In this document: one piece after another, positions 27,637-36,894 of the stretch | Position numbering within the stretch: the first letter of the stretch is position 1 | Layout of the letters: each line of letters opens with the position of its first letter | Origin: Pseudomonas sp. 8AS | Lineage (GTDB): Bacteria; Pseudomonadota; Gammaproteobacteria; Pseudomonadales; Pseudomonadaceae | Length of the DNA stretch: 64,000 nt | Direction of reading: 5' to 3' | NCBI RefSeq assembly: GCF_902506505.1 | Contig: NZ_LR733406.1 | Coordinates: forward strand, 3,411,732 to 3,475,731 | Position numbers and translations under genes: made by a program | Notes under the pieces: model-generated | Databases searched by the model: none | What the model was told of the DNA's origin: nothing | The model's input: the letters and a program-made list of their open reading frames with translations, nothing else

Positions 27637-27873
27637 ATGGATTACTTCATCATCTTCATTACCACCGCCGCCGGCCTGTACTTTCACTGGTGGCTGTACG
27701 TGCGCATCAAGCGCTGGGTCGACCGCGACCTGGCCCTGTCACTGGCCGGCGACGATGCGGCCAAACGCGCCTACATGCTCGAACGCCTCGACGCGGCCAA
27801 GGCCGCCGGGGTCAAGCGCGGCGAACTGCCGGCCTGGCTGCAGCGCGCCGCCGAGGCTTATCGCGCCACCTGA
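27637..27873 (+). CDS. Small conserved membrane-anchored protein
   Basis: A 78-residue protein with one N-terminal helix (MDYFIIFITTAAGLYFHWWL) then a charged helical tail ending LPAWLQRAAEAYRAT. The 3' end overlaps the convergent glycerate kinase gene by 16 bases. Not assigned to a named family; function unknown. Confidence 0.7.
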   Translation: MDYFIIFITTAAGLYFHWWLYVRIKRWVDRDLALSLAGDDAAKRAYMLERLDAAKAAGVKRGELPAWLQRAAEAYRAT

Positions 27874-28997
27874 GCCAGGCGCCACAGACGGGCCAGGTCG
27901 GCACTGCGCGCCTGCAGTTCGGCGGCCGTGCGGGCACAGGCCTGCTCCAGAGTAATCGGCCCGGGGGCGAGACTGAAGGCCGCGGCAATGCCGGCGCCGT
28001 ACAGCGCCTGGTAATCCTCACCCAGGCTACCCGCCAGGGCGATCACCGGGACTCCGGCGGCTTGGGCGATGCGGGCGACACCAACCGGGGTTTTGCCGTG
28101 CAGGCTCTGCGCATCCAGGCGCCCTTCTCCGGTAATCAGCAGATCGGCCCCTTGCAGCGCTTGCGCCAGGCCGGACAGCTCGGCCACCAGTTCGATGCCG
28201 GGACGAAAGCTGGCGTGCAGGAAAGCCTTGCAGGCAAAACCCACCCCACCCGCCGCACCGACACCCGGAAAATCGCGGTGATCCTCGCCAAGAACGGTGG
28301 CGACACACTGCGCATAGTGCGCCAGTGCGGCGTCCAAGCGTTCCACCTGGGCCGGGCTGGCGCCTTTCTGCGGGCCGAATACCCGGGAAGCGCCACGCGG
28401 CCCGCACAGCGGGTTGTCGACATCGGCCGCCACCTCGATCCGCACCTGCTGCAAGCGTGGATCCAGGCCACTGATGTCCAGTCGCTCCAACTCGGCCAGC
28501 GCCGCCCCGCCGGGTGCCAGTTCACCGCCATGCCGATCGAGCAAGCGCACGCCTAGCGCCTGCAGCAGACCGGCACCGCCGTCGTTGGTGGCGCTGCCGC
28601 CCAGGCCAAGAATGATCCGCGTGGCGCCCGCATCCAGGGCCTGGCGGATCAGTTCGCCGGTTCCGTAAGTACAGGAACGGGTGACATCCCGCTGGGCGGG
28701 CGCGACCCAGTGCAGGCCGCTGGCCGCAGCCATCTCGAGCACCGCCGTGGCGTTGTCCAGCCAACCCCAGTGCGCGCGTACCGGCGTGCCGAGCGGGCCA
28801 CGCACCTGGCACTCGCGGCGTTCGCCACCGACTGCGGCGAGCAGCGCATCGACCGTGCCTTCGCCGCCATCGGCCATGGGCAGCAGGACCATCTCGGCCT
28901 GCGGAAACACCTGCCGCCAGCCGCGACCAATGGCCTCAGCCACTGCGGCAGCGCCGAGACTCTCCTTGAAGGAGTCGGGAGCGATAACGATTTTCAT
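27858..28997 (-). CDS. Glycerate kinase (GarK/GlxK family)
   Basis: A 379-residue type-1 glycerate kinase starting MKIVIAPDSFKESLGA. Motifs include LPMADGGEGTVDALL, GLGGSATNDGGAGLLQALG, GVGAAGGVGFA and ITGEGRLDAQSLHGKTPVGVAR. It phosphorylates D-glycerate, so functionally it would finish the glyoxylate route begun by the hyi/glxR-like genes at the window start, though it lies 26 kb away. Confidence 0.93.
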   Translation of the reverse strand: MKIVIAPDSFKESLGAAAVAEAIGRGWRQVFPQAEMVLLPMADGGEGTVDALLAAVGGERRECQVRGPLGTPVRAHWGWLDNATAVLEMAAASGLHWVAPAQRDVTRSCTYGTGELIRQALDAGATRIILGLGGSATNDGGAGLLQALGVRLLDRHGGELAPGGAALAELERLDISGLDPRLQQVRIEVAADVDNPLCGPRGASRVFGPQKGASPAQVERLDAALAHYAQCVATVLGEDHRDFPGVGAAGGVGFACKAFLHASFRPGIELVAELSGLAQALQGADLLITGEGRLDAQSLHGKTPVGVARIAQAAGVPVIALAGSLGEDYQALYGAGIAAAFSLAPGPITLEQACARTAAELQARSADLARLWRLAQVAR

Positions 28998-29025
28998 GGC
29001 AACCGCACCAGGCGCCGGACGCGGC

Positions 29026-29673
29026 TCAGGGCGCCAGGCGCTCGCGCAGCCAGGCAGCATCCTGCAGGCGATAGTTGAGGCGGTCATGCAGGCGGCTGGA
29101 GCGGCCCTGCCAGAACTCGATGCGCTCGGCCAGCAGGCGGTAGCCGCCCCAGTGCGGCGGGCAATGCGGCGCCTTGTCGAGGAAACGCTGTTCGGCTTCG
29201 CTGAGCAGCCCTTCCAGTTCGCCGCGATCGCGGATCACCCGGCTCTGCGGCGAGGCCCAGGCACCCAGGCGGCTGCCCAGCGGGCGCACCTGGAAGTAGG
29301 CATCCGACTCCTCAAGCGTGACCCGTTCAACCCGCCCCTCGATGCGCACCTGGCGCTCCAGGGTCGGCCAGAAGAAGGTCATCGCGGCGAACGGCCGGGC
29401 GGCCAGTTGCTCGCCCTTGGCGCTGTCGTAGTTGCTGAAGAAGGTGAAGCCGCGCTCGTCCAGGCCCTTGAGCAGCAGCACGCGGCAATGCGGGCGACCG
29501 CCCTCGTCCACCGTGGCCAGGGTCATGGCGTTGGGTTCCACCGGCGGCTGCTCGGTTTTCACCGCATCGGCGAACCACTGGCGGAACAGGGAATAGGGCT
29601 CGTCCGGAGCCTGGGTCTCGCAGAGACCATCGCGGGTGTAATCGCGGCGCATGTCGGCCAGGGTATGGGCCAT
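29026..29673 (-). CDS. pdxH: Pyridoxine/pyridoxamine 5'-phosphate oxidase
   Basis: A 215-residue FMN enzyme. [42 protein letters not shown], the FMN-binding [10 protein letters not shown] and C-terminal [12 protein letters not shown] are canonical PdxH. It makes pyridoxal 5'-phosphate. Same strand as glycerate kinase, 28 bases upstream. Confidence 0.96.
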   Translation of the reverse strand: MAHTLADMRRDYTRDGLCETQAPDEPYSLFRQWFADAVKTEQPPVEPNAMTLATVDEGGRPHCRVLLLKGLDERGFTFFSNYDSAKGEQLAARPFAAMTFFWPTLERQVRIEGRVERVTLEESDAYFQVRPLGSRLGAWASPQSRVIRDRGELEGLLSEAEQRFLDKAPHCPPHWGGYRLLAERIEFWQGRSSRLHDRLNYRLQDAAWLRERLAP

Positions 29674-29704
29674 GGTGAAGCCTCCTGAAAATGACAGCCC
29701 CAGC

Positions 29705-30406
29705 TTACTCGACCGCCACCTGCTTACCTTGATCTGCGACAGTTTGTGCCGGGGCGGCCGGCTGGCTGTACTTGGCCAGCAAGGCGACCAGGGTCGGCTG
29801 CGGCGTCAGCACGATTTCCACCCGGCGGTTGAGGGCCCGGCCCTCGGCGCTGTCGTTGGCCGCGCGCGGCATCACCGAGCCCAGGCCCTTGAGCAGCAGG
29901 CGGTCGCGCTGCAGGCCGCTGAGGCGGAAGATCGAAGCCACGGCCCGGGCGCGGTCTTCGCTGAGCTTGCGGTTGGCCTCGACCTGGCCGCTGCTGTCGG
30001 CGTGGCCGAGAATCAGCACGGCGGTGCTGGGGTCCTTCTCCAGCAGCTTGGCCACCCGGGTGAAGGGGCCGAGCACCGCCGGCATCAGCATGCTCGGGCG
30101 GTCCGGGTTGAACGAGCTCTGCACTGGCGCCGTCACCACCAGCACGTTCTTCTGCCGTTCCAGCTGCAGCTTGCTGCCCTTCAGCGCCTCGCGCAGACGC
30201 GGCTCGTATTCGTCGAGCCAGGCATCGGTGAGCCGGTGGTCGACCTTCGGTACGGCAGCCGGCTGCTTGGCCTTCTCTGCGCTATCGAACGACCACCAGC
30301 TGCCGGCGCTGGACTTGTCGGCAGCTTTTTCCGCGGGCTTGTCGGCAGAGCCGGCACAGGCGGCGAGACTGAGGCAGAACAGCAGGGCGAGCGAGTGTTT
30401 AGGCAT
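29705..30406 (-). CDS. OmpA-family lipoprotein
   Basis: A 233-residue lipoprotein ([20 protein letters not shown], lipobox LAAC). The C-terminal OmpA domain (about 105-215) has [21 protein letters not shown] and [10 protein letters not shown]...[10 protein letters not shown], the peptidoglycan-binding motif. The Asp/Arg contact residues are retained. It tethers outer membrane to the cell wall. ATG at 30406 lies 23 bases after the esterase stop. Confidence 0.9.
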   Translation of the reverse strand: MPKHSLALLFCLSLAACAGSADKPAEKAADKSSAGSWWSFDSAEKAKQPAAVPKVDHRLTDAWLDEYEPRLREALKGSKLQLERQKNVLVVTAPVQSSFNPDRPSMLMPAVLGPFTRVAKLLEKDPSTAVLILGHADSSGQVEANRKLSEDRARAVASIFRLSGLQRDRLLLKGLGSVMPRAANDSAEGRALNRRVEIVLTPQPTLVALLAKYSQPAAPAQTVADQGKQVAVE

Positions 30407-30429
30407 GTCGGGTATCCACGAAACGGGGT

Positions 30430-31575
30430 TCAAAGGCATTGGCCCAGCGCACGCGCCAGTTTCTGCGCGCGCGGGTCCATCAATACATAGGGGCCGAGGC
30501 TGTTGGTGACGAAACCGAAGGCGACCTCCCGCTCGGGGTCGGCAAAACCCACCGAACCGCCCGCGCCGGGGTGGCCGAAGGCCTTGCGCCCGAGGCCGTA
30601 GGTGGCGTTGGCCACCTCGGCCTGGTCGAGCATGCAGCCCAGACCCAGGCGGGTCCGGGTGAGCAGGGTCAGGTCCTCGCCACAGGCGTGCTCGCGGGTC
30701 ATCTCGTTGAGCAGCTCGGCTTCGAGCAGGCGACCATCCAGCAGGCCGGCATAGAAACCGGCCAGCGAACGGGCATGGCCATGGCCATTGGCTGCGGGTT
30801 GCTGCATGCGCCGCCACTCGGGTTTGTTGGTGCTGGTAAGAATAGACGGCGGATTGGCAAAAGCCCGCGTGCTCATCGCCGTCGGCTCGCTCATCATGCA
30901 GCGCAGCAGGCGCTGCGCGGCGGCATCGCCCAGTTCACCCTTCTTGCGCGCGATATGGGCGACGCGGACGAACTCGCTGTCGGCCAGGCCGACATGGAAA
31001 TCCAGACCCAGGGGTTTGGCGATGCGCGCGGCGATGGACTCGCCGGGGCCGCGGCCATCGATGCGGCGCAGCACTTCCCCGATCAGCCAGCCGTAGGTGA
31101 TGGCCGCGTAGCCATGGCCTGTGCCGGGGGTCCACCAGGGCTGTTCGTTGGCCAGGGCCGTGGTCATCTGTGCCCAGTCGTACAGGGCTTCGGCCGGCAG
31201 CAGTTGGCGCAGGGCCGGCAGGCCGGCGGTGTGGGCCAGCAGCTGGCGCGTGGTGATGCGCGCCTTGCCGGCCGCAGCGAACTCCGGCCAGTAGTGCGCC
31301 ACCGGCACGTCCAGGTCGAGCTTGCCCTCGCCGACCAGTTGCAGGGCAGCCACTGCGGCGACGGCCTTGGTGCAGGAAAACAGGTTGAGGATGGTGTCGC
31401 TGTGCCAGGCCTGCTCGCCGTCCTTGTCGGCCACGCCGGCCCACAGGTCGACCACGGTGTCCCCGCCGATCTGCACGCACAGGGCGGCGCCACGTTCCTG
31501 GGGATCGTTGAACAACTCGGCGAAGGCGTCTTTCAGCGCTTCGAAACGCAGGTCGAAATGGCCCTGGATCTGCAA
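30430..31575 (-). CDS. Serine hydrolase of the beta-lactamase/EstB family
   Basis: A 381-residue class C beta-lactamase-like hydrolase. The SxxK nucleophile motif is FSCTK, the YxN-type motif is YGW, and the third box is HPGAGGS. No signal peptide. The start is TTG at 31575, preceded by GAGGAG at seven bases; no ATG is nearby. EstB-type enzymes cleave short esters rather than lactams. The natural substrate is unknown. Confidence 0.88.
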   Translation of the reverse strand: MQIQGHFDLRFEALKDAFAELFNDPQERGAALCVQIGGDTVVDLWAGVADKDGEQAWHSDTILNLFSCTKAVAAVAALQLVGEGKLDLDVPVAHYWPEFAAAGKARITTRQLLAHTAGLPALRQLLPAEALYDWAQMTTALANEQPWWTPGTGHGYAAITYGWLIGEVLRRIDGRGPGESIAARIAKPLGLDFHVGLADSEFVRVAHIARKKGELGDAAAQRLLRCMMSEPTAMSTRAFANPPSILTSTNKPEWRRMQQPAANGHGHARSLAGFYAGLLDGRLLEAELLNEMTREHACGEDLTLLTRTRLGLGCMLDQAEVANATYGLGRKAFGHPGAGGSVGFADPEREVAFGFVTNSLGPYVLMDPRAQKLARALGQCL

Positions 31576-31678
31576 CCTGATACTCCTCGGTCAGACTGGC
31601 CGGCATTGTTCCAGCCGCAGCCGCGCATGTGAATCCTGACGCTTCAGCCAGCGCCGTCGGTCAGACCAACGGTGCCCC

Positions 31679-33961
31679 TCAAAGTTGCGGCGCAGTCGGC
31701 GCCGGGTTGGCCTTGAGCAGTTTCGCAGCAACCTGCAGGTTGCTCTTGCGCACCGCCTCGACGAAGCCCTGCCAGGGCCGGTCGGTGATGCCGAGCAGGC
31801 CGAGGTGGCCGTTCTCGCCATCGAGCAGGCGTCCGCTGACCGGCTGATCGAGGTACTGGAACCAGTGCACGCCGACGATGCTCGGCTCTTCCAGGGCCTT
31901 GTCGAGGAAGTGCGCATAGGCCGGGCCGCGCTCCTCTTCCTTGTACACCTCGCTGACCCCGCCCCAGAACGGGCCGCGGTCACGGGAGCCGAAATGGAAC
32001 TCGCTGATCAGCAGCGGTTTGTCCAACGCACGCAGGGTGGCGAAGTCGTAGCCGTGCTGCGGTTCGCGGGTGTAGAAGTTGAAGCTCATGACATCGCAGT
32101 ACTGGGCGCAGGCGGCAATCGCCTCCGGCGTGGTGATGGCGAAACGGCCGCCCAGCAGCATGTGGTTGGGCGCGTGCCACTTCAGCGAGTCGGCGATGGT
32201 CTTGAAGTAGGTGTCGGCGAACAGACGCTGGAAGTTCTGCAGGTCGACCTCGATCTGCGGGTGCTCGGCGCTCGGCAGCGGCGCCTCGAAACCCGGGTCT
32301 TCCATCAGCTCCCAGGCGCTCAGCTGGATGCCCCAGGCCTTGGACAGGCCGTTCTGGTTGCGGTACTTGTCGCGCAGCAGCTTGAGGAAGGCACGCTTGG
32401 CCGGCACATCGGTGGTCAGGCGCAGGGTGTTGTAAGCCAGGGCATAGCGCGCCTTGGCATCGCTGCCGGGCGAGGCCCAGGCCAGTTCGTTGTCGGCGAA
32501 GAAGCCGAGCAGCCAGGGGTCGTCGCGGCGGTCGCGGCTGGCGATGGCGATGGCCCGTTCGGCGGCCATGGCGAAGCGCGGGTCGAACGGGTCGGGCACC
32601 CCGCCCCACCAGTCGAGACCGGTGCTGATGGTGGCGTAGTCACCGGAGATCGACAGCGGCACCGTGTAGGGCATGCGCTGGGCCGCGCCGAGGGTGTCGT
32701 CGCTCCAGTTGCCGAGGGTGTTGAAGCCCCAGGCCTGCAGGCGGTCGAGGCTGTGCGCGGTCCAGCGCGCCGCGTCCAGGCCGGCAGGCGGGCATGCGCT
32801 AGCCTGCTGCTCGGCCGGGGCCGGCGAGGCGGCCAGCGGCGGTGTGACCAGCGGCGGGCACGGCTGGGCATAACTGCGCTGCAGGTTGGCCTGATAGAAG
32901 TCGAACCAGCGGCCCTGGGCGAAGTCACGGCCCCGGTTGGCACCGGTGGCGCTGCGGCTGTCGCTCTTGCCGTAGTAGCGGGCCAGCTCTTCGCCGTCCT
33001 TGGGCAAGGCGCTGAACATCGCTTCGCGGCCTTCGACATAGGTGCGGCTCTGCCAGGCACTGACCGCATTGACCCCGAGGGAATAGAACGGGTGCCCTTC
33101 CGGGGTCACCAGGTACCAGCGGCCCGCCTGTTTCTCCGTGCGAAAGAAACCCTTGGCCTCGAACTGCGGGCCTTCCAGCAGGCCGCCGAAACGGTCCTGG
33201 TTCGGCCGCTTCTGCAGCCAGGCCTGCAACTGCGCCTGTTCGCGACTGGCGGCCTCGCGCAGCTGCTGGTCGCTGCCGATCTTCTCCGGCCAGTGGCCGC
33301 GACTGTATTGGCCCCAGGCATCGATGATGCCGTGGTAGGCGGCCTGCTGCGCGGCATCCGCCGCCTGCACGCCGAAGCGGCCGAGCAGCACGCTCTGCGG
33401 CGCATTCGGGCGCTCCAGGGACAGGCTGACCGAGCTGACCTGGGCCGCGTTCAGCTCCCCACTTACGGTTTCCGCCAGGAGGATGCGCTGGCCGTTGACG
33501 CTGATCGGCATCGGCGGGCCGGCGCGCATGCCGCGGGCCAGCGGCGAGCTGGCCGCCAGCGGCACCAGCAGGGTCTGCGCCGGGCCGGCCGGCAGGGCGA
33601 TGCGGCTGTGCAGGACCTTGCCGTCGCGGCTGGTGATTTGCACATCGAGGCTGATCGCCCAGTCCATCGCATTCTGGATGCGCAGGCTCATGGCACCGCT
33701 CTGCGACCAGTCCCAGTCGGCGCTCTGCGGCGTCAGCCTGAGGGTCGGCCGCTCGCCGGCATTGAACAGCACGCGGCGCAGCACCTCGCCTTCGGCGGTG
33801 GGCTCGGCGGTCAGTTGCGGCAGGCTGGCCTGCTCGGTGCTGACTTGCACGGCATCCAGCGGGCGCACGAAGTTGAACAGGGTCTGCGGTTCCGCCGGGG
33901 CGGCAACAACGGGAAGGGTCAGCAACAGGGCAAAAGCGGCAGGCAGCGAGCGGCGAATCAT
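31679..33961 (-). CDS. Exported clan GH-A glycoside hydrolase (GH50/beta-agarase-like)
   Basis: A 760-residue protein with a Sec signal (MIRRSLPAAFALLLTLPVVA, cleaved near AAP). An N-terminal beta-rich region (about 25-200) is followed by a TIM barrel. YLVTPEGHPFYSLGVNAV, WGFNTLGNWS, GFFADNELAW (acid/base E492) and LLISEFHFG (nucleophile E654) match the agarase-like branch of clan A. Agar is an unlikely substrate here; it may trim a polysaccharide made by the neighbouring genes. Same strand as the glycosyltransferases upstream. Confidence 0.85.
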   Translation of the reverse strand: MIRRSLPAAFALLLTLPVVAAPAEPQTLFNFVRPLDAVQVSTEQASLPQLTAEPTAEGEVLRRVLFNAGERPTLRLTPQSADWDWSQSGAMSLRIQNAMDWAISLDVQITSRDGKVLHSRIALPAGPAQTLLVPLAASSPLARGMRAGPPMPISVNGQRILLAETVSGELNAAQVSSVSLSLERPNAPQSVLLGRFGVQAADAAQQAAYHGIIDAWGQYSRGHWPEKIGSDQQLREAASREQAQLQAWLQKRPNQDRFGGLLEGPQFEAKGFFRTEKQAGRWYLVTPEGHPFYSLGVNAVSAWQSRTYVEGREAMFSALPKDGEELARYYGKSDSRSATGANRGRDFAQGRWFDFYQANLQRSYAQPCPPLVTPPLAASPAPAEQQASACPPAGLDAARWTAHSLDRLQAWGFNTLGNWSDDTLGAAQRMPYTVPLSISGDYATISTGLDWWGGVPDPFDPRFAMAAERAIAIASRDRRDDPWLLGFFADNELAWASPGSDAKARYALAYNTLRLTTDVPAKRAFLKLLRDKYRNQNGLSKAWGIQLSAWELMEDPGFEAPLPSAEHPQIEVDLQNFQRLFADTYFKTIADSLKWHAPNHMLLGGRFAITTPEAIAACAQYCDVMSFNFYTREPQHGYDFATLRALDKPLLISEFHFGSRDRGPFWGGVSEVYKEEERGPAYAHFLDKALEEPSIVGVHWFQYLDQPVSGRLLDGENGHLGLLGITDRPWQGFVEAVRKSNLQVAAKLLKANPAPTAPQL

Positions 33962-34042
33962 GGGACAGCACTCCGAAACGACGTGCCAGTAGACAACAGG
34001 TCGGGCGCCGGATGCCAGCCCGACTTTATTCTGCGTAGCGCT

Positions 34043-35161
34043 CTAGCCGGCCCGTTGCGCCGCCGTGCCGGCCAGGGCCAGCAGGCACTCGACCCAGGCC
34101 TCCAGGCGCCGCCGGGCATGGTGCAGCCCCGCATCATCCGGCTCGCCCGCGCCGGCCGCGAGCAGGCGCCGGCTGGCCGCCGCCAGTTGCTCGGCAAACT
34201 GCGACCCATCGCCGCGCCAGACCAGCACCTCGTGGCGCAACCCCAGCTCGGCGGCGCGCCGGGCATTGCTCAGCTGCTCCGGTTGATCGCTGACCAGCAG
34301 CAGGATCGGCCGCCGGTAGACCTGTGCCACCGACAGCGCGGCCATGCCCGGCGCCGAGATGATCAGCGCGCTGTGCGCCGCCGCATCAATCCAGCGCGGA
34401 TCGCGCGCCAGCCAGCCGTCCCGCCCGGCATAGCCCTCGCCCACCCGCAGGCTGGCCAGGCCGGCCTGCGCCAGGCCCTGCTCCAGGCCAGCGGCCAGGG
34501 CCGGATCGCGAAAATGCGGGTTGAGGTAGACCGCCGCGCAAGACTGCGGCAAGGCCGCCGGGCGCTCTGCCAGGGCCACCGGAGTCGGCAGCTCGAAGCT
34601 GGCCGGCGCGCTTTCGCGGGCCTCGGCATAGGCGAAATCATGCTGCAGCCGGGCCCGTGCACGCCCCAGTTCGAAGCCGATGGCCGCGGCGAAAGCACGC
34701 GCCAGCCAGCCGGGCAGGCGCCCGTGGAAATTGTCCTGCAGGGCCTGGCGCAGGCTGGCGCCATACACATGGACGATCTTGCGCCGCCAGACCGGCAGGC
34801 AGCCCATCACCAGCAGCGCCGGGTGGAAGGAGTCGTTGACCAGCAGGTCAACGCGGGCCAGGCGCCGGCGCAGCCGCCAGATATCACGCAGCATGTGGCG
34901 CGGGTCGAACAGGTAGCGGGCGACAGTGCGGTCGGTCGCCCCGCGCTGCATGTTCTGCTGCTCGTCGAACTGCACGGCGTAGTGCCGCGACAGCACCTCG
35001 GCGGCGCTACCGAACTCGGCGAGGAAGGCCACGCCCTCGTCGGAGGTAGTCAGCAGCTCCACCTCGGCGCCACGCTCGCCCAGGGCCCGGGCGAGCAGCT
35101 GGGCGCGCATCAGGTGACCGCGAGCATCGGCGGTGGCCAGGTAGAGAATGCGCGCGGCCAT
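34043..35161 (-). CDS. Glycosyltransferase, MurG-like (GT-B)
   Basis: A 372-residue protein starting MAARILYLATADARGHLMRA, with a GT-B layout. The first Rossmann half ends near VHVYGASLRQ. The second half has ALIISAPGMAALSVAQVYRRPILLLVSDQPEQLSNARRAAELG, typical of UDP-sugar-binding MurG-like C-domains. No signal peptide; probably cytoplasmic or membrane-associated. The ATG overlaps the ferritin-like gene stop (TGATG). It likely transfers a sugar to a lipid or carrier. Confidence 0.8.
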   Translation of the reverse strand: MAARILYLATADARGHLMRAQLLARALGERGAEVELLTTSDEGVAFLAEFGSAAEVLSRHYAVQFDEQQNMQRGATDRTVARYLFDPRHMLRDIWRLRRRLARVDLLVNDSFHPALLVMGCLPVWRRKIVHVYGASLRQALQDNFHGRLPGWLARAFAAAIGFELGRARARLQHDFAYAEARESAPASFELPTPVALAERPAALPQSCAAVYLNPHFRDPALAAGLEQGLAQAGLASLRVGEGYAGRDGWLARDPRWIDAAAHSALIISAPGMAALSVAQVYRRPILLLVSDQPEQLSNARRAAELGLRHEVLVWRGDGSQFAEQLAAASRRLLAAGAGEPDDAGLHHARRRLEAWVECLLALAGTAAQRAG

Positions 35162-35874
35162 CAGCTGCGCCAAGCGGCGCGCAGGCGCAAGGCGACGCCG
35201 GCCAGGTACAGGCCCAGGGCGCCGCTGACGCCCCAGGCGCGGTCCACCGCGCGGGCCTCGGCCAGCATCTGCTGCAGGCGCGGCAACTCGTGCTCGGCCA
35301 CGCTCAGGCCGAGGGTGCGCATGCACATGCGCACATGCTTGCGTTCGTCGTTGAGCACGCGGCCGAGCAGGCCCTGCAGCGGATGCTCGGCCGGCAGCAC
35401 CGCGCAATGGCGGCTCAGTACCCGCTCGGCCATCTGCTCGGCGCACAGGCCGATGGCATAGGCCGGCACCAGCAGGCCCTGCTGGAAATGCGCGGCATGC
35501 CGGCGGGCGATGCGTTGCCAGCGGCGGATCTTGGCCTGGCTCAGGCGATCGGGGCGCAGCTGGCTGGGCGGCTGCATGCCGCGCTCGCGCAGGGCCGCGG
35601 CGAACAGCGCGCTGTGCTCCTGTTCCTCCTGCAGGTGCTGCTGCACCTGGCGCTCCAGCCAGGCCGGCGGATTGGCCAGCAGCTCATGCTGCAGGGTCTT
35701 CTCGGTCGCCTCTTCGCCGATCAGGTAGATGCGCAGCAACAGCAGCTCGCCGGCGCGGCTGGCATGCAGCTGGCGCAGGGCGGCACGCTTGATGCGATCG
35801 ACCAGGAAGGCCTGCAGGCGTGGCCAGCCGCGCAGCTGCGGCGCGGCGAACAAGGCCAGGGGCACGACGCTCAT
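35161..35874 (-). CDS. Ferritin-like diiron-fold protein
   Basis: A 237-residue helical protein with two iron-ligand style motifs, HLQEEQEHSALF and LNDERKHVRMC, and upstream EEATEKTLQHE and AEQMAERVL. This fits a ferritin-like four-helix bundle with a dinuclear metal site. The C-terminal segment (WGVSGALGLYLAGVALRL) is hydrophobic and might anchor it. Overlaps neighbours on both sides, so it belongs to the glycan locus. It may be an oxidase or hydroxylase acting on a lipid or sugar product; activity unknown. Confidence 0.72.
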   Translation of the reverse strand: MSVVPLALFAAPQLRGWPRLQAFLVDRIKRAALRQLHASRAGELLLLRIYLIGEEATEKTLQHELLANPPAWLERQVQQHLQEEQEHSALFAAALRERGMQPPSQLRPDRLSQAKIRRWQRIARRHAAHFQQGLLVPAYAIGLCAEQMAERVLSRHCAVLPAEHPLQGLLGRVLNDERKHVRMCMRTLGLSVAEHELPRLQQMLAEARAVDRAWGVSGALGLYLAGVALRLRAAWRS

Positions 35875-36866
35875 GGCGCCACGTCGTGCTGCTGGGCACT
35901 GAGGACCAGGCCGATGAAGCTGTCCTGGAGGAATGCCTGGGCGGCCGCGCCGGCCTGCGGGTAATCGATCCGCTGGCCGCGATAGCTCAGGTAGCCCTTG
36001 CCCTCCCGCGCGCCGAGCAATAGCTTCTCGTGCTTGGCGAAGCCCTCGGCCTGCAGCGGCTGCAGCAGCGCGACCCGCTCCAGGCCGAAGAGGAACAGGT
36101 CGCGGCGGATCACCGACAGCGGCAGGCGGCTGCGCAGGACCTGCAGTTCCAGGGTCCAGCTGCCCTCGTGCAGGGTCTTGGCCAGCTCGGCATGGCCGCC
36201 CGGCACATGCAGGCTGGCGCGCAACGCCGGCAGCGCGGCCGGCCCGACGCCCAGGGCAATGGTGATGTCGGCATACTCGGCCCTGGCCGCCTCGACCCGG
36301 TTGTCGCGCACCTGGACGAACTGCTTGGCCAGCCGCGCCGCGGTCGAAGGCGAGCTCAGCACCTGCAGGGCATGATCCGGCTGCAGCAAGGTCTGGCGCT
36401 TGCCTTGCACCTCGGCCTGCACCTGATAGAGATCGACCTGCACCTCGCGCAGATCGCCCGCCACCGGCGCATGGGCGTGCAGGCTGGTGTTCCACGCCTG
36501 GCCGTCCTTGCTGATCAGCAGATGCAGGCTGACCGGCACCGCCTGGCCATTCTGCGCCCGCGCCCGGCCATGCAGCAGGACATCGGCGATGACGGTCTCA
36601 TCGGCGTAATCCTGCTCGTTGCGCAGCACCAGGGTCTTGCCGGCACTGTCCAGCCGCGCGCGGGAATGGCCATCGTCCAGGGCGATGCGGTTGCAGTCGC
36701 TCAGCGGCGTGGCAGCGCTGGCCAGGGGACAACCACTGGCGCTGGCGAACTGGAACACGCCGCGGCCGCCGAACTCCTCGGCCTGGGCGGAACCGCCGCC
36801 CAGGCCGAGGGCCAGCAGCACGGCCAGCTGGGGGAAAACAAGACGAGAGGTAGAAGATGCGTTCAC
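35871..36866 (-). CDS. Exported protein of unknown function in the glycan locus
   Basis: A 331-residue protein with GTG start at 36866. GGAAGGGA lies five bases upstream, which favours it over an ATG at 36926. A Sec signal (VNASSTSRLVFPQLAVLLALGL...SAQA, cleavage near residue 27) is followed by EEFGGRGVFQF. Two cysteines, GCPLAS and SDCNRI, could pair. The rest is mostly beta-type with repeated VHL/VPV strands. I recognise no family. Position between the ferritin-like gene and GT2 suggests a periplasmic role in the same process. Confidence 0.68.
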   Translation of the reverse strand: MNASSTSRLVFPQLAVLLALGLGGGSAQAEEFGGRGVFQFASASGCPLASAATPLSDCNRIALDDGHSRARLDSAGKTLVLRNEQDYADETVIADVLLHGRARAQNGQAVPVSLHLLISKDGQAWNTSLHAHAPVAGDLREVQVDLYQVQAEVQGKRQTLLQPDHALQVLSSPSTAARLAKQFVQVRDNRVEAARAEYADITIALGVGPAALPALRASLHVPGGHAELAKTLHEGSWTLELQVLRSRLPLSVIRRDLFLFGLERVALLQPLQAEGFAKHEKLLLGAREGKGYLSYRGQRIDYPQAGAAAQAFLQDSFIGLVLSAQQHDVAP

Positions 36867-36894
36867 GGTAATCCCTTCCGTTCGCGAGGGGCAC

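Noticed and set aside
31685..35461. Very long plus-strand open frame (1258 codons)
   Set aside because: It runs antisense to the glycoside hydrolase and glycosyltransferase genes. Its product is Arg/Gln/His-rich low-complexity sequence, the usual mirror of high-GC genes.
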